NCBI RefSeq assembly: GCF_007748175.1
Contig: NZ_CP037422.1
Span: 682,001 to 746,000 of the forward strand
Direction: 5' to 3'
Length of the DNA: 64,000 nucleotides
Source: Gimesia aquarii
GTDB lineage: Bacteria; Planctomycetota; Planctomycetia; Planctomycetales; Planctomycetaceae
Part shown: positions 8,482 to 18,076 of the stretch, piece after piece
Numbering within the stretch: the stretch's first letter is position 1
How the letters are laid out: every line of letters begins with the position of its first letter
Notes under the pieces: generated by a model
The model's input: only the letters and a program-made list of their open reading frames with translations
Databases searched by the model: none
What the model was told of the DNA's origin: nothing
Translations under genes and position numbers: made by a program

Positions 8482-11400
8482 TTATTGAGCATTATTACCA
8501 AGTAACGAAGAAAAATCAGCTGGCCCCGCGCCGAAGTTCCCAAAACGTGGCATGATGGTTAAACCGATGCCGGCATTGCCCGTACTTTGATCATAAGTCA
8601 TTCCAAGACTCATGAGAAAGTCGGCTCCCGTTCTAGTGAGCGAGAGAGTTTGTCCGCGGTTAATGTTTTCTCCTAAATCATAGGCGGTGCTGATCCCGGC
8701 ACTCCACTTTTGACTCATGACATAATTCAGAGAGGCAGACAGAATTTGACTATCTAGACCGCCGCCTCCTTTAATTTGTTGCAAAGCAACATTGACGGAC
8801 AAGCGATTCGTACGTTGGCTGGTCAAAGAAACATCCCAAAGTTGTTGACCTCCATCGAACAAATCATAGTAGGCATTTGCTGCTAATGTGGTGCGGTCAC
8901 CAAGAAACCATTGATAATGTCCTCCGAGTAAACCGATATCTTCGCCAAAGTTATCGCGTTGAGGATTGGGAAAGTAGGATGCTTCCAGGTCAAGAGTCAT
9001 CCAGTCTTTGATTCGCATTCGATCAGGAGGACCAGTTTTAGTTTGCAGGCGATGTCGCCAGGCCATTCTCAACACTTGTTGGTCATCGACTAATTCATAG
9101 TATGGATCAGTTACACCGCGACCAGCACCTGTTCGGACAGCATAGAATCGAGGATCAAACTGGGGTGGTAATGTCCCACCAAAGGTATTGATTACCAGTC
9201 TTTGGCGAAAGCGCTCCTGTGCATTGTCATCAAATTCATTGTATTGAGCAATGTTCGTCAGGTCTTCACTTGAATCACTGAATGAGTAGTCCCCTTCCAG
9301 TGACATCTTATGGGCCAGTCCATTAAGATTAAAAAATGAACTATAGACATCTGGAAAAATGCGTTCAAATAAGATGCTACCTCGCAATCCCGCTGAGCCA
9401 TAAAGTCGATCGATTTTTTGCTGTTGTAGGCCTTCTTCCCAATACGCGGCCTCTCCCAAAACATAAGGCACCAGTTTAATCGGGCCCAGATTGAAGGGGG
9501 CTTCAAGTTGATGTCGAGTCATTGCGACCACACCTTGTGAATCGGCAATGAAAGGCAGTGGTGTGAACACGTCTTGTGTGGGGTTATAAGGTGGAGCACC
9601 GGGTTTTAATTTCCCATACCCGATTGAAGAGTGCGAAGTCCAGCTCAATAGATTTCCGAACAAAGGCTCCCCGAGTAAATAAAGGTCACCTTTAGGGAGC
9701 CAGTCTGTGGTATTGGTAAAATCATTCAGCCTGGTCCTGCCAATGATTGACCAGGACCAGTTTTCCTGTTGCTGTTTCAGATGCAGCAGCGTTTCGATAT
9801 CTTTGTCGTTGTCGAATTCTGATTCAAAATATTGTTCCAGAAAGTTTCGATCAGAGAGCAGACCACCTTCTGCGATCAGTGTGACTCCAAAGGGAGAATC
9901 CTGTCTGTGTCTATGGTTGAGAAAGTAACGATCTTTTGTAGAGGGAATGAGTGCTCTGCGATCCAGACCCAGGTTATCTGTACCACTGTCATGTATGTAA
10001 AACAATTCTCCATTACCATTGAAAATATTATCAAACCCCAGCAGGTTTTCCCCTGCATAACTTCCCGCTTGTCCTATGCCAATACCGCGAATTGAATAGT
10101 AATCGAGCTGCCCTTCCCACTTAGTTCCCGGTCGACGTTCAAGACCAAGCAGCTTATACATATCCCATTGACTTTCAATCTGAAATCCAAAGATGCGATC
10201 GTTTCCAGGACGCAAACCTATAATCGGGAAGTAAATGTCTTCAGCCGGACTTGTGATGTAAGGCAGATAAAATAGCGGAATATTTTTTATACGGAATGTA
10301 TTATTAGAACTGGAGAGCCAGGCGCGTTTATGGGGAACAGGTTGACCTGTGAGGGGGTCAAGTTCGTTCGAGCCTGCACCGAGCCAGGGAGTTGTGTACC
10401 GATCTTCAATAAAGATATCGGATGATTGAATACGATAGCCGGGCTTTCCAAATTGACTTCCTGTGGCCCAGCCATTTTGAGCCAGATAAGCACCTTTCGA
10501 TAACTGGCGGATATGGCTCGCTCGAATTCGGATATCTTCTCCCAGTTCAGGAACATGAGTCTTGAGTTCTGCGTCTAGCAAAACACCTCTCTCTTCGCGC
10601 GCGTCATAAAAGGCACGGTTTGCTTTGAGAAAGTAGGTACCTTGACGAATTTCAATATTACCTTCGAGATAGATTTCGAAGGGAGTTTCTTTTGACTGAC
10701 GGATCTCAGAATTAAAGTTTTGTGTATTACGTCCATCAGTCCAAATGATGATGCGATCTGCTGACATATCAACCATCCCCACACCGTCGATACCATCAAT
10801 TAAAAGGTTCACTCCACCTGTAATGACCCAGATCTGTTCAGGAGGAACGGTATGAGTAGAGGGAAAACTTTGGACGTTGTACGGGACAGCGCTGCGTGGA
10901 AATAGTCGAATTCTTCGAAAGTTAACCTTGAGTTCAGGTGCAGGAACGGTGTTTAATTCTGGTCCTTCAAGTGGAGGCTTTTCAACAATAAATTGCGCAC
11001 GTTTCAACTGATGATCATGTGGAGTGCCACGACGTTGGATGGCTCGTTTCAATAAAGGGTCATCTTGAGAGGCTTTGATTGTGGATGAACGCCTTATATC
11101 TGCTTTTACCCCTTTTTGGGTAACCAGATTAACCAGCAAACTGTTTTCGTTCTTTGACTCTCCCGGAAGGTCAACACGAACTTCTCCCTCAAGATAGATC
11201 GAAACACGATTGGTTTTTCTAGTTTTTCGATGCCAGATGACCATCTGCCGTGCTCTAAGCACGGCCTCTCCCTGTTTGATAAGACAATTGCCTTTCAGAA
11301 TCGAGACTTCTACAAAATCTTCCTCCCATTGTTGGGAGTATTCAGCAGAGATTTCGATGGGAGCTTCTTCGGGGGGAACATATTCTGATTCCTCATAGGA

Positions 11401-11535
11401 GGCTTTGGGGGCACCAAAAAAACTTGTTTGAGCAGGCGCAATCGTGACCAGGCCGCCAAGCATTGTTAATAAAATAACAGCTTGCCAGATCGTGTGCGAA
11501 ATATACCGAGAGACGGGATTGATCTCGCCCGACAC
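8482..11535 (-). CDS. lptD: LPS-assembly protein LptD-like outer-membrane barrel (OstA)
   Basis: A protein of about 1017 residues with an export signal, two OstA/LptA-like beta-jellyroll segments in the N-terminal third, and a long beta-rich C-terminal half. The C-terminal half has the alternating aromatic pattern of an outer-membrane barrel and a final IGLTIMPRFG-type strand region. LptD inserts lipopolysaccharide into the outer leaflet of the outer membrane. I set the start at the GTG at 11535. AGGAG lies 5 nt before it, and the protein then begins with a normal-length signal peptide; an in-frame GTG at 11607 adds 24 residues and has no ribosome-binding site. A good promoter sits at 11696-11725. 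The DgkA-like gene follows directly. Confidence 0.88.
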   Translation of the reverse strand: MSGEINPVSRYISHTIWQAVILLTMLGGLVTIAPAQTSFFGAPKASYEESEYVPPEEAPIEISAEYSQQWEEDFVEVSILKGNCLIKQGEAVLRARQMVIWHRKTRKTNRVSIYLEGEVRVDLPGESKNENSLLVNLVTQKGVKADIRRSSTIKASQDDPLLKRAIQRRGTPHDHQLKRAQFIVEKPPLEGPELNTVPAPELKVNFRRIRLFPRSAVPYNVQSFPSTHTVPPEQIWVITGGVNLLIDGIDGVGMVDMSADRIIIWTDGRNTQNFNSEIRQSKETPFEIYLEGNIEIRQGTYFLKANRAFYDAREERGVLLDAELKTHVPELGEDIRIRASHIRQLSKGAYLAQNGWATGSQFGKPGYRIQSSDIFIEDRYTTPWLGAGSNELDPLTGQPVPHKRAWLSSSNNTFRIKNIPLFYLPYITSPAEDIYFPIIGLRPGNDRIFGFQIESQWDMYKLLGLERRPGTKWEGQLDYYSIRGIGIGQAGSYAGENLLGFDNIFNGNGELFYIHDSGTDNLGLDRRALIPSTKDRYFLNHRHRQDSPFGVTLIAEGGLLSDRNFLEQYFESEFDNDKDIETLLHLKQQQENWSWSIIGRTRLNDFTNTTDWLPKGDLYLLGEPLFGNLLSWTSHSSIGYGKLKPGAPPYNPTQDVFTPLPFIADSQGVVAMTRHQLEAPFNLGPIKLVPYVLGEAAYWEEGLQQQKIDRLYGSAGLRGSILFERIFPDVYSSFFNLNGLAHKMSLEGDYSFSDSSEDLTNIAQYNEFDDNAQERFRQRLVINTFGGTLPPQFDPRFYAVRTGAGRGVTDPYYELVDDQQVLRMAWRHRLQTKTGPPDRMRIKDWMTLDLEASYFPNPQRDNFGEDIGLLGGHYQWFLGDRTTLAANAYYDLFDGGQQLWDVSLTSQRTNRLSVNVALQQIKGGGGLDSQILSASLNYVMSQKWSAGISTAYDLGENINRGQTLSLTRTGADFLMSLGMTYDQSTGNAGIGLTIMPRFGNFGAGPADFSSLLGNNAQ

Positions 11536-11695
11536 GGGCACTCCTGAAATGAAAAACCGAGTAGGTCTATCTTCTGATGAAGGGGATGGCCTGAATTGAA
11601 TCCCCACTATCGTCGAAATGACAAAAAATAGGGGGGAACGGATCGAGGTCAGAAGACACTAACTTCGTCTGCTGTACCAAGATAAATGGGCGCGG

Positions 11696-11725
11696 ATTAT
11701 AGGGCGTTTTCTTAAAGAGTGTCAA
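11696..11725 (-). promoter_or_regulatory. Sigma-70-type promoter for lptD
   Basis: On the minus strand TTGACA (11725-11720) is followed after 18 nt by TATAAT (11701-11696), both perfect consensus hexamers. Predicted transcription starts near 11689, about 150 nt before the GTG start of lptD at 11535. Confidence 0.75.
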
Positions 11726-11775
11726 TAACAGTTAGCGAGTCAAATCAATGTCTGAATGCGTGATAAAGTGCTACT

Positions 11776-13143
11776 CTATCTATTGTTATGACGATCATTT
11801 TGAGAGGCTTTTCTTGGTCTGGCGAATTTGAAAAATCGAACGATTTGAGACCAGCCATATATGCTTAACAAGGCAATTGCCGGAACGAGTGGCGCACGCA
11901 TTCTCATGTTGGTCCAATAGAAGAGATGGACGAGAGTAAAACTAAATATCAGCAAAACTAGTGGTGCCCATTTTTTTTCTTTATTCCATATTACCATGAA
12001 TATACCACCGAAACAGCCAATGAGAACCAGAGAATAATATCCGGCAATGCTCCATTTGATGAGAGGTTTGGCGGTTAAGGTAGAATATGTAAGTGGAGAG
12101 ACATTCCAAAAACGTTTGAATCGAAGAATACAAGACTGTACAAATCGCTCTGGTTGTTTGGAAATATTTTGTTTTGCGCGCTGGTACATCCAACGGTCTC
12201 GTTCCTGTTCTGATTTGATTGCTGGTACTTGTTGAGTGATTTGCTCATCCAGACTTTTTTGCCAGGTGTGTAAACTTTTTCCAGACCAGACCGTTCCCCA
12301 TGGTTTTTGGACAACCTCTTTATAGAAGACCGGGTTATTTCCCAGCAATAATGTGTAACCACCGTGAGTGGTCGTCAGTATGGGAGAGTGGAAGACGACA
12401 AGGTTCCGAATCAACCAGGGAGAGACTGTGAGTATGATACCCAGTGTGAGATAGGTTATCTGCCCTGATTTCTGTTTTACCGATGATTGGGTTTTAACAA
12501 TTTGGAATCGTTGGAGAAGAGGATTCGTTAATCGAGCGGCGATCCAGACACCGAAAAAAGCCAGATAAGTGGGGCGGCAGAGGATCGCTGACCCCCAGAC
12601 AATACCTGTCCAGAAGGAAATGGGAACTGGCAACTTTGTATCTGTTGGCGATTTTTCTGCTGAGAAACTGGAGATCAGAAAGTACAGCAGCAGGCTCGAT
12701 AGGAATGAGGAAAGTACCTCAGTCATGGCATATGCAGTATATTGCAGCAGAACAGGGTCGGTAGCGACAATCGCAGCAGCTAATATTCCACCCACTTCCA
12801 TTTGTAGACATTTTGCTGTTCGCCAGGTCAACCAGACGGTAAGAATTCCCAGAATGATTTGAATGATGCCAATGCCAATGGGGGCCGCTTTGAGAAAATA
12901 AATAACCGCAAGCAAACAGGGATAAAGTGGAGGGCGAAACGCTGTCGGCAGAGTCTCATTTGTCTGTGTGCTCATACTGGATGAATAACCATGGCCCGAC
13001 GCCAGATTCTTGGCGATTGCAAGATAGGCGTCCCGGTCCTGCTGTAGCTGACCAGGCTGTAAAGAGACGAGAATTACACGTAAACTACCTGCGAGAATAA
13101 GAACCAGCAGTAGTGCAAAATAGCAACGTCTAGTTTGTGTCAC
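11776..13143 (-). CDS. GT39/ArnT-like polytopic glycosyltransferase
   Basis: A 455-residue integral membrane protein with roughly ten hydrophobic segments. After the first helix comes an acidic loop (QQDRDAYLAIA, about 35-45) and later FRPPLYP, the pattern of dolichyl-phosphate-mannose or ArnT-type GT-C transferases, where acidic residues of this loop act in catalysis. Such enzymes move a sugar from a polyprenyl carrier to protein or lipid on the outer face of the membrane. It starts with GTG at 13143. It lies upstream of lptD on the same strand, but lptD has its own promoter. An envelope-modification role is plausible; the acceptor is unknown. Confidence 0.82.
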   Translation of the reverse strand: MTQTRRCYFALLLVLILAGSLRVILVSLQPGQLQQDRDAYLAIAKNLASGHGYSSSMSTQTNETLPTAFRPPLYPCLLAVIYFLKAAPIGIGIIQIILGILTVWLTWRTAKCLQMEVGGILAAAIVATDPVLLQYTAYAMTEVLSSFLSSLLLYFLISSFSAEKSPTDTKLPVPISFWTGIVWGSAILCRPTYLAFFGVWIAARLTNPLLQRFQIVKTQSSVKQKSGQITYLTLGIILTVSPWLIRNLVVFHSPILTTTHGGYTLLLGNNPVFYKEVVQKPWGTVWSGKSLHTWQKSLDEQITQQVPAIKSEQERDRWMYQRAKQNISKQPERFVQSCILRFKRFWNVSPLTYSTLTAKPLIKWSIAGYYSLVLIGCFGGIFMVIWNKEKKWAPLVLLIFSFTLVHLFYWTNMRMRAPLVPAIALLSIYGWSQIVRFFKFARPRKASQNDRHNNR

Positions 13144-13414
13144 CGAAACGTATCCGTAGAGTCCAGAAAGGGAAGATTTTTAAAGTATGCAGGTCTGGGA
13201 GAGAAGATACAAGGGGAGGCTCCAAATGGTTTTTGACTTTGATAGATAGAAAAAAATGTCCCCTTGGTAAAAAATGTCCGCTTAGAGATGAAATCATGTA
13301 TTCTCTGCGATATAGTCCGTCATGAGTCTATGAAGTAGTAATGGAGAACAGAGCGCATTTCTCCATCGTAGTAACGGGCCAAAATTTTAGTTAAATTGCC
13401 TCTCAGGCAGTAGG

Positions 13415-15706
13415 ATGTGGTCTTTCTTTATGAGTAGTCACCCGCGGCGATGGCTTGAATCATTGGTAGACCGTCTCTACAACCTGCGCTGGGGCTTGCT
13501 TTTGATCTCTTTGATCTTGACCGGGGTTGCTATTTTCCCGGCTTCTCAACTTAGCTTCGAACAATCAATTGAGTCTCTCTACGCCGAGGATGACCAGCAC
13601 TTGCTAGACTATCTGGAGAGCAAATCATTATTCGGAGGCGATGAATTTATCTTTGTTGCTTATTCAACGCCCGATTTATTAGAACCGGAAGGTCTACTAG
13701 AAGTTCGGCGTTATGCAAAAGAACTAAGTAAGATACCGGGGGTAAATACTGAATTATCTCAAAATCTGGCAGATGCTCTTTCTCCTCCTAGATTAAACTT
13801 CTTCCTACGTGCTCTAATTCGTCGAAAAAAAGACGAATTAACGGATTTATTTCGAGGGGTTCTCGTCGGCGATGACAATCAGACAACAGCAATCGTTTTG
13901 CGTTTGTTGCCGGAGAGTGAATCTCCAGTTCCCCGCGCCGAAACCTTTCAGATGATTCGCAAGATGGCAAATGCACATACACCGGCAGCTTACGTTGTCG
14001 GTGAACCCATTCAGGTTCACGATATGTTTCGCTATGTGGAGGAGGATGGAGAGATCCTTTTTAAAGTTTCCCTTGGCTTCTTGGCACTGGTTTTGTTTCT
14101 ATTGTTTCGACGTTTGCGTTGGGTGATGTTACCTTTATTGGTCGTAATCTGTTCCATTTTGTGGACTGAGGCAATTCTTGTATTAGGTCACTTCCAGTTG
14201 AGTATGGTTAGTTCCATGCTCAATTCTCTGGTTACGATTATTGGGATCGCGACTGTAGCACATGTTGCTGTCCACTTTCAGGAATTGCAACGTAGCAATG
14301 TCTCACGGCCGCGAGCGATTAGACAGACAATGGTGGAGTTGTTGCCAGCAATTTTTTGGACTTGTGCTACCACAGCGGCTGGTTTCGCCTCATTACTCTC
14401 AAGTGAAATTGCACCTGTCAGAAGTTTTGGAATCATGATGGCCATCGGAACGATGATGGTGCTCCTCGCAGCCATCGTTTTGTTACCGGGAGGAATTTCA
14501 TTAGGCTATCTGAATGCTCCACTCAAGCACTCCTCTGAACGTGGCCTGGAGCGATTGTTGAAAAAAGTCTGTATTGGTACAGAACATTACCCAAAAACAC
14601 TATTGGGATTTGCTTCTCTATTTGTCCTATTGGCGGGGGGAGGGTTTTATCGTTTGCAGATTGAAACTGATTTCAGTAAAAACTTTCGAGAATCCAGTGA
14701 TATTGTACAGGCTCTCGATTTTGTTGAGACGCGACTAGGAGGCGCTTCGACCTGGGAAGTTAATTTTCCAGCTCCCTCTAAGCTGGATGAAGCTTTTTTA
14801 GAGCGTGTACGGGCTTTGGCAGAAGATCTAAGACGAGTAAATCCTCCTGATAAAGAACAGTTAACCAAGGTGATTTCGATTACTGATACACTCGATTTTG
14901 TACCAAAAATCCCTTTTGCCTCTGACCCCGTAAAATCCAAACTGGACCAGCTCAAAAAATTACAGCCCGATTTTGAAAGCAGTCTTTATAATCCCGAAAA
15001 AGGAAGAATGCGACTCGTGTTGCGGGCCTTAGAACGCCAGTCTGCTGAGGAAAAGTTATCCTTGATTCACAAAGTCGATGCCCTCGCTAAAAAACATTTT
15101 CCCGGTTCTGAAGTCAAACAGTCGGCTAATGATTCAAAGTCAAAGCCTGCAGAATCAGGTAAAGCGGCAGGAATTTTTATACTACTGGCTTATCTGATTG
15201 ACAGTTTGTTGAAAGATCAGTTATTTAGCTTTCTGTTAGCTGGTGCCAGTATTCTGACAATGATGACGATTGCATTTCGCAGCTTGAAAATAGGTATGAT
15301 TTCTATGGTCCCGAACTTGTTCCCCATCGTATTAGTAGTGGGGGCAATGGGCTGGTTTGGATTGCCTTTAAATATTGGTACAGCGATGATTGCCAGCGTC
15401 TCAATGGGGCTCACGACCGATTCCAGTATTCATTTTATTACAGGCTTTCTAAGAGAACGTTCGCGTGGTGCATCAATTACAGATGCTTTGCGGCGAACTC
15501 ATAAGAGTGTCGGTCGGGCAATTATCTTTGCGACATGCGCGCTGGTGGCCGGGTTCAGTGTACTCACTCTTTCACATTTCATTCCACTGATCTATTTTGG
15601 TGCGCTGGTTAGCGTTGCCATGATCGGTGGTATGTTAGGTTCTCTGATTTTATTACCTATTTTATTACGGCTGTTTTATTCTGATCACTTAGAATCAGCT
15701 GCGTAG
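13415..15706 (+). CDS. MMPL/RND-superfamily exporter
   Basis: A 763-residue RND-type transporter of the MMPL or hydrophobe-exporter branch. A first transmembrane helix near residue 28 is followed by a large periplasmic loop, then five packed helices (about 210-360). This is repeated as one helix near 392, a second loop, and five helices (about 590-755), the classical duplicated RND layout. These carriers export lipids, hopanoids or other hydrophobic molecules using the proton gradient. The proximity to hpnE (20245) and envelope genes makes lipid or hopanoid export possible, not shown. No membrane-fusion or TolC partner is adjacent. Its last 12 bases overlap the convergent citrate synthase-like gene. 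Confidence 0.88.
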   Translation: MWSFFMSSHPRRWLESLVDRLYNLRWGLLLISLILTGVAIFPASQLSFEQSIESLYAEDDQHLLDYLESKSLFGGDEFIFVAYSTPDLLEPEGLLEVRRYAKELSKIPGVNTELSQNLADALSPPRLNFFLRALIRRKKDELTDLFRGVLVGDDNQTTAIVLRLLPESESPVPRAETFQMIRKMANAHTPAAYVVGEPIQVHDMFRYVEEDGEILFKVSLGFLALVLFLLFRRLRWVMLPLLVVICSILWTEAILVLGHFQLSMVSSMLNSLVTIIGIATVAHVAVHFQELQRSNVSRPRAIRQTMVELLPAIFWTCATTAAGFASLLSSEIAPVRSFGIMMAIGTMMVLLAAIVLLPGGISLGYLNAPLKHSSERGLERLLKKVCIGTEHYPKTLLGFASLFVLLAGGGFYRLQIETDFSKNFRESSDIVQALDFVETRLGGASTWEVNFPAPSKLDEAFLERVRALAEDLRRVNPPDKEQLTKVISITDTLDFVPKIPFASDPVKSKLDQLKKLQPDFESSLYNPEKGRMRLVLRALERQSAEEKLSLIHKVDALAKKHFPGSEVKQSANDSKSKPAESGKAAGIFILLAYLIDSLLKDQLFSFLLAGASILTMMTIAFRSLKIGMISMVPNLFPIVLVVGAMGWFGLPLNIGTAMIASVSMGLTTDSSIHFITGFLRERSRGASITDALRRTHKSVGRAIIFATCALVAGFSVLTLSHFIPLIYFGALVSVAMIGGMLGSLILLPILLRLFYSDHLESAA

Positions 15707-16816
15707 TGGCAATGGTTTGTATTTTCGTTGGTCCATACCAACGTATCGTGACAAAGGCTGAAAAAGGTGATTATTTTCTGATTGCTCAATGATATGAGCT
15801 ACCCATCCTGCCAGGCGGGAAACGGTAAAGATTGGCATAAATAGTTCTGGTTCAAATCCAAGGTAATGCAGCAGACGGCTGGCATGCCACTCAATTCGTG
15901 GATGAACTTTCTGAACTTTCAGCATGATTTCTTCGATCGTATCTGCTGCAGATTCCATTTCTTTCTGTCCCAGCGCATCTGCCAATTGCCAACAGTAATC
16001 TTTGAGAACTGCTGAGCGGGGATCTCTTGGTTTGTGATGTGATGCTTGAAAACCGAGCACTCTTTTGCCTTTGGCTATTTCTTGACAGACCCATTCTTCC
16101 GGGTTGCCCGAAAAAATCGACTCTTGCAGGGCATCCAGAACTCCTGCTCCCGAACTACAATGCAATAGTCCATTGATCGAACCAATGGCAGAACAGACCG
16201 CTGAATAGAGGGGGCTACCGGTTGAAGCGACCACACGCGCTGCAAAAGTAGAAGGGGCTAACCCATAATCAGCATAGGTAATTAATGCAGCGTTAAAGGC
16301 TTCCTCTTCCAATTGAGATGGTTCTTCCCCTTTCAGCATATACCAGAAGCTGCCAGCATAAGAATGATGAAAATTAGGTTCGACTGGATTTAATTTATGT
16401 ACCTGTTGATATCGGTAAGAGATTAGCTGTGGCAACATTGCTAAAAGATATTGTGCATTGGCGACTTCAGACATGAAAACGCCATATTCCATTTGGGGAT
16501 CGAAGTGTGACAACAAACTGATGCCAGTTCGGATCACTTCCATCATCTCGATATGGGGAGGAATGGCCTGAATAGCGGCGATAACGGGCTTAGGTAAATT
16601 GCCTGTTTCAATCAGCAACGTTTGAAAGTCGGCTAATTGCTCATGGCTGGGGAGCTCACCTTGTAAAAGGAGATAGGTGACTTCAATAAATGAAGCTTCC
16701 TTAGCCAACTCTTCAATGGGATAACCCCGATAAGTTAAGCCATCTTGAACTTGGGAAATCTCGGTTTCTGTAGCAATGATCCCGGATAAACCGGGGCGAT
16801 AAGGGTGACGTTCCAT
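15695..16816 (-). CDS. Citrate synthase-family protein with degenerate active site
   Basis: A 373-residue protein with the whole citrate synthase fold. The N-terminus (GLTYRGYPIEELA) and C-terminus (VSRLAGWVAHIIEQ) align well with Bacillus-type enzymes. The active site does not. The oxaloacetate-binding ADHELN is ADYGLA (Tyr184). LHGGANE is LHCSSGA (His219 kept). GFGHRVYK is GFQASHHK, with Ala258 for the catalytic His. PNVDFYS is PRIEWHA, with Glu309 for the catalytic Asp. Normal condensation of acetyl-CoA with oxaloacetate is therefore unlikely. It could be a regulatory or structural paralogue, or act on a different substrate. It lies downstream of hemC on the same strand after a 190-nt gap. 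Confidence 0.85.
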   Translation of the reverse strand: MERHPYRPGLSGIIATETEISQVQDGLTYRGYPIEELAKEASFIEVTYLLLQGELPSHEQLADFQTLLIETGNLPKPVIAAIQAIPPHIEMMEVIRTGISLLSHFDPQMEYGVFMSEVANAQYLLAMLPQLISYRYQQVHKLNPVEPNFHHSYAGSFWYMLKGEEPSQLEEEAFNAALITYADYGLAPSTFAARVVASTGSPLYSAVCSAIGSINGLLHCSSGAGVLDALQESIFSGNPEEWVCQEIAKGKRVLGFQASHHKPRDPRSAVLKDYCWQLADALGQKEMESAADTIEEIMLKVQKVHPRIEWHASRLLHYLGFEPELFMPIFTVSRLAGWVAHIIEQSENNHLFQPLSRYVGMDQRKYKPLPLRS

Positions 16817-17006
16817 GTCTCAAGCCTTCCGCTCTTCCTGAATACGTGTATAATAGGCAGTCCATTCGCTCTCATTGTATCTGATTTTCAAAAGAGAATC
16901 GACATCCCTTGTAGTGCCATTTTGGGAAGATTAGAGAAATAAATCACAAGTGTCTTTTTTGACTTGACGTGCCTCTCTTCATCTCTGTCGATACGAAACC
17001 ATAAAT

Positions 17007-17963
17007 TCAAGAATCGTCGTTATTTGAGATAAGCCGACCAGCGCCCGAGTCGAGTAATTTTTTCGCGGTATCAACACCGATTTTCCTGGCATCTGCTAAT
17101 GAACCTGAGGCGGAGGCAGTGATTCGTTCCTGGCCATCACCACTGAGGACGACTGCCTCCAGTTGGAGCTGATCTTCTTCGAGTTGAGACAGACATCCAA
17201 TCGGGGCATGGCAGCCAGCTCTTAAGAAGGAAAGCAAGCTGCGTTCTGCTGTCGTAGCCGCTTTTGTCAGTTGATGAGAGATTTCGTTGAGAAGCAAACT
17301 GGTTTCCTCGTCATCTTCACGGCATTCAATCCCCAGAGCACCTTGTCCAATCGCAGGATAAACTTCAGGGGGAGTCAACAGAAGTGATACTCGCTGATCC
17401 AATAACTCCAGGCGAACCATGCCGGCTTCAGCCAGACAGAGTGCATCGTATTCACCTGCATCAAGTTTTTTAAGTCGCGTTTCAACATTCCCTCGGACTT
17501 CCTGCATCTGTAAATCAGATCGTTGATGTAGCAACTGTGCCCGTCGACGTAAACTGCCGGTTCCAATTCTGGCATCGGGAGGGAGTTCAGACACATCGCT
17601 GAGGGGCTCAGAGTCCTGCGGAAAGATCAGGACGTCATACAGAGGACCTCGTTCTGGAATGCCAGCGAGTTGCAATCCTGCTGCCTGTTCAGTAGGAAGA
17701 TCCTTCAAACTATGTACGGCGAGATCGGCTCGGCCATCTAAAACGGCTTTCTGGACTTCTCTCGTAAAAACACCCAACCCTCCAAACTCAGACAAAGGAG
17801 AAGTCAGGTTACGGTCTCCTTCTGATGTAATGTGAACAATTTCAATGGGGCGTTTGCTCGAATGTTTTTTTAGCAAGTCTGCAATATAATGTGCCTGCCA
17901 GAGGGCGAGGCGGCTGGCACGGGTTGCGATTCGCAGAGGACGTTGTTGAGACGTCTGGTTCAT
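17007..17963 (-). CDS. hemC: Hydroxymethylbilane synthase (porphobilinogen deaminase)
   Basis: Joins four porphobilinogen molecules into hydroxymethylbilane in cytoplasmic haem synthesis. It begins with RIATRASRLALWQA. It has the catalytic Asp in HSLKDLPT (Asp88), GTGSLRRRAQL and RGNVETRL for the cofactor-binding arginines, and Cys251 in RAGCHAPIG for attachment of the dipyrromethane cofactor. At 318 residues it is of normal size and looks fully functional. Start ATG is at 17963. No other hem gene is adjacent. It sits between the DUF502 gene and the citrate synthase-like gene on the same strand, with a 113-nt gap upstream. Confidence 0.97.
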   Translation of the reverse strand: MNQTSQQRPLRIATRASRLALWQAHYIADLLKKHSSKRPIEIVHITSEGDRNLTSPLSEFGGLGVFTREVQKAVLDGRADLAVHSLKDLPTEQAAGLQLAGIPERGPLYDVLIFPQDSEPLSDVSELPPDARIGTGSLRRRAQLLHQRSDLQMQEVRGNVETRLKKLDAGEYDALCLAEAGMVRLELLDQRVSLLLTPPEVYPAIGQGALGIECREDDEETSLLLNEISHQLTKAATTAERSLLSFLRAGCHAPIGCLSQLEEDQLQLEAVVLSGDGQERITASASGSLADARKIGVDTAKKLLDSGAGRLISNNDDS

Positions 17964-18076
17964 TGATGACTTTCTAACTACTTGAAGATCTCTGAATAGG
18001 CCTTATTTAAACATCTGCTGATCAAACATACGAAACGTTTTTTCTTACTGACTAAGTACCATGGCTTGCTGACTGA

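Noticed and set aside
13251-13279. Imperfect direct repeat AAAAAATGTCC, 18 nt apart, before the MMPL gene
   Set aside because: A-rich and short; probably chance, no promoter or operator context.
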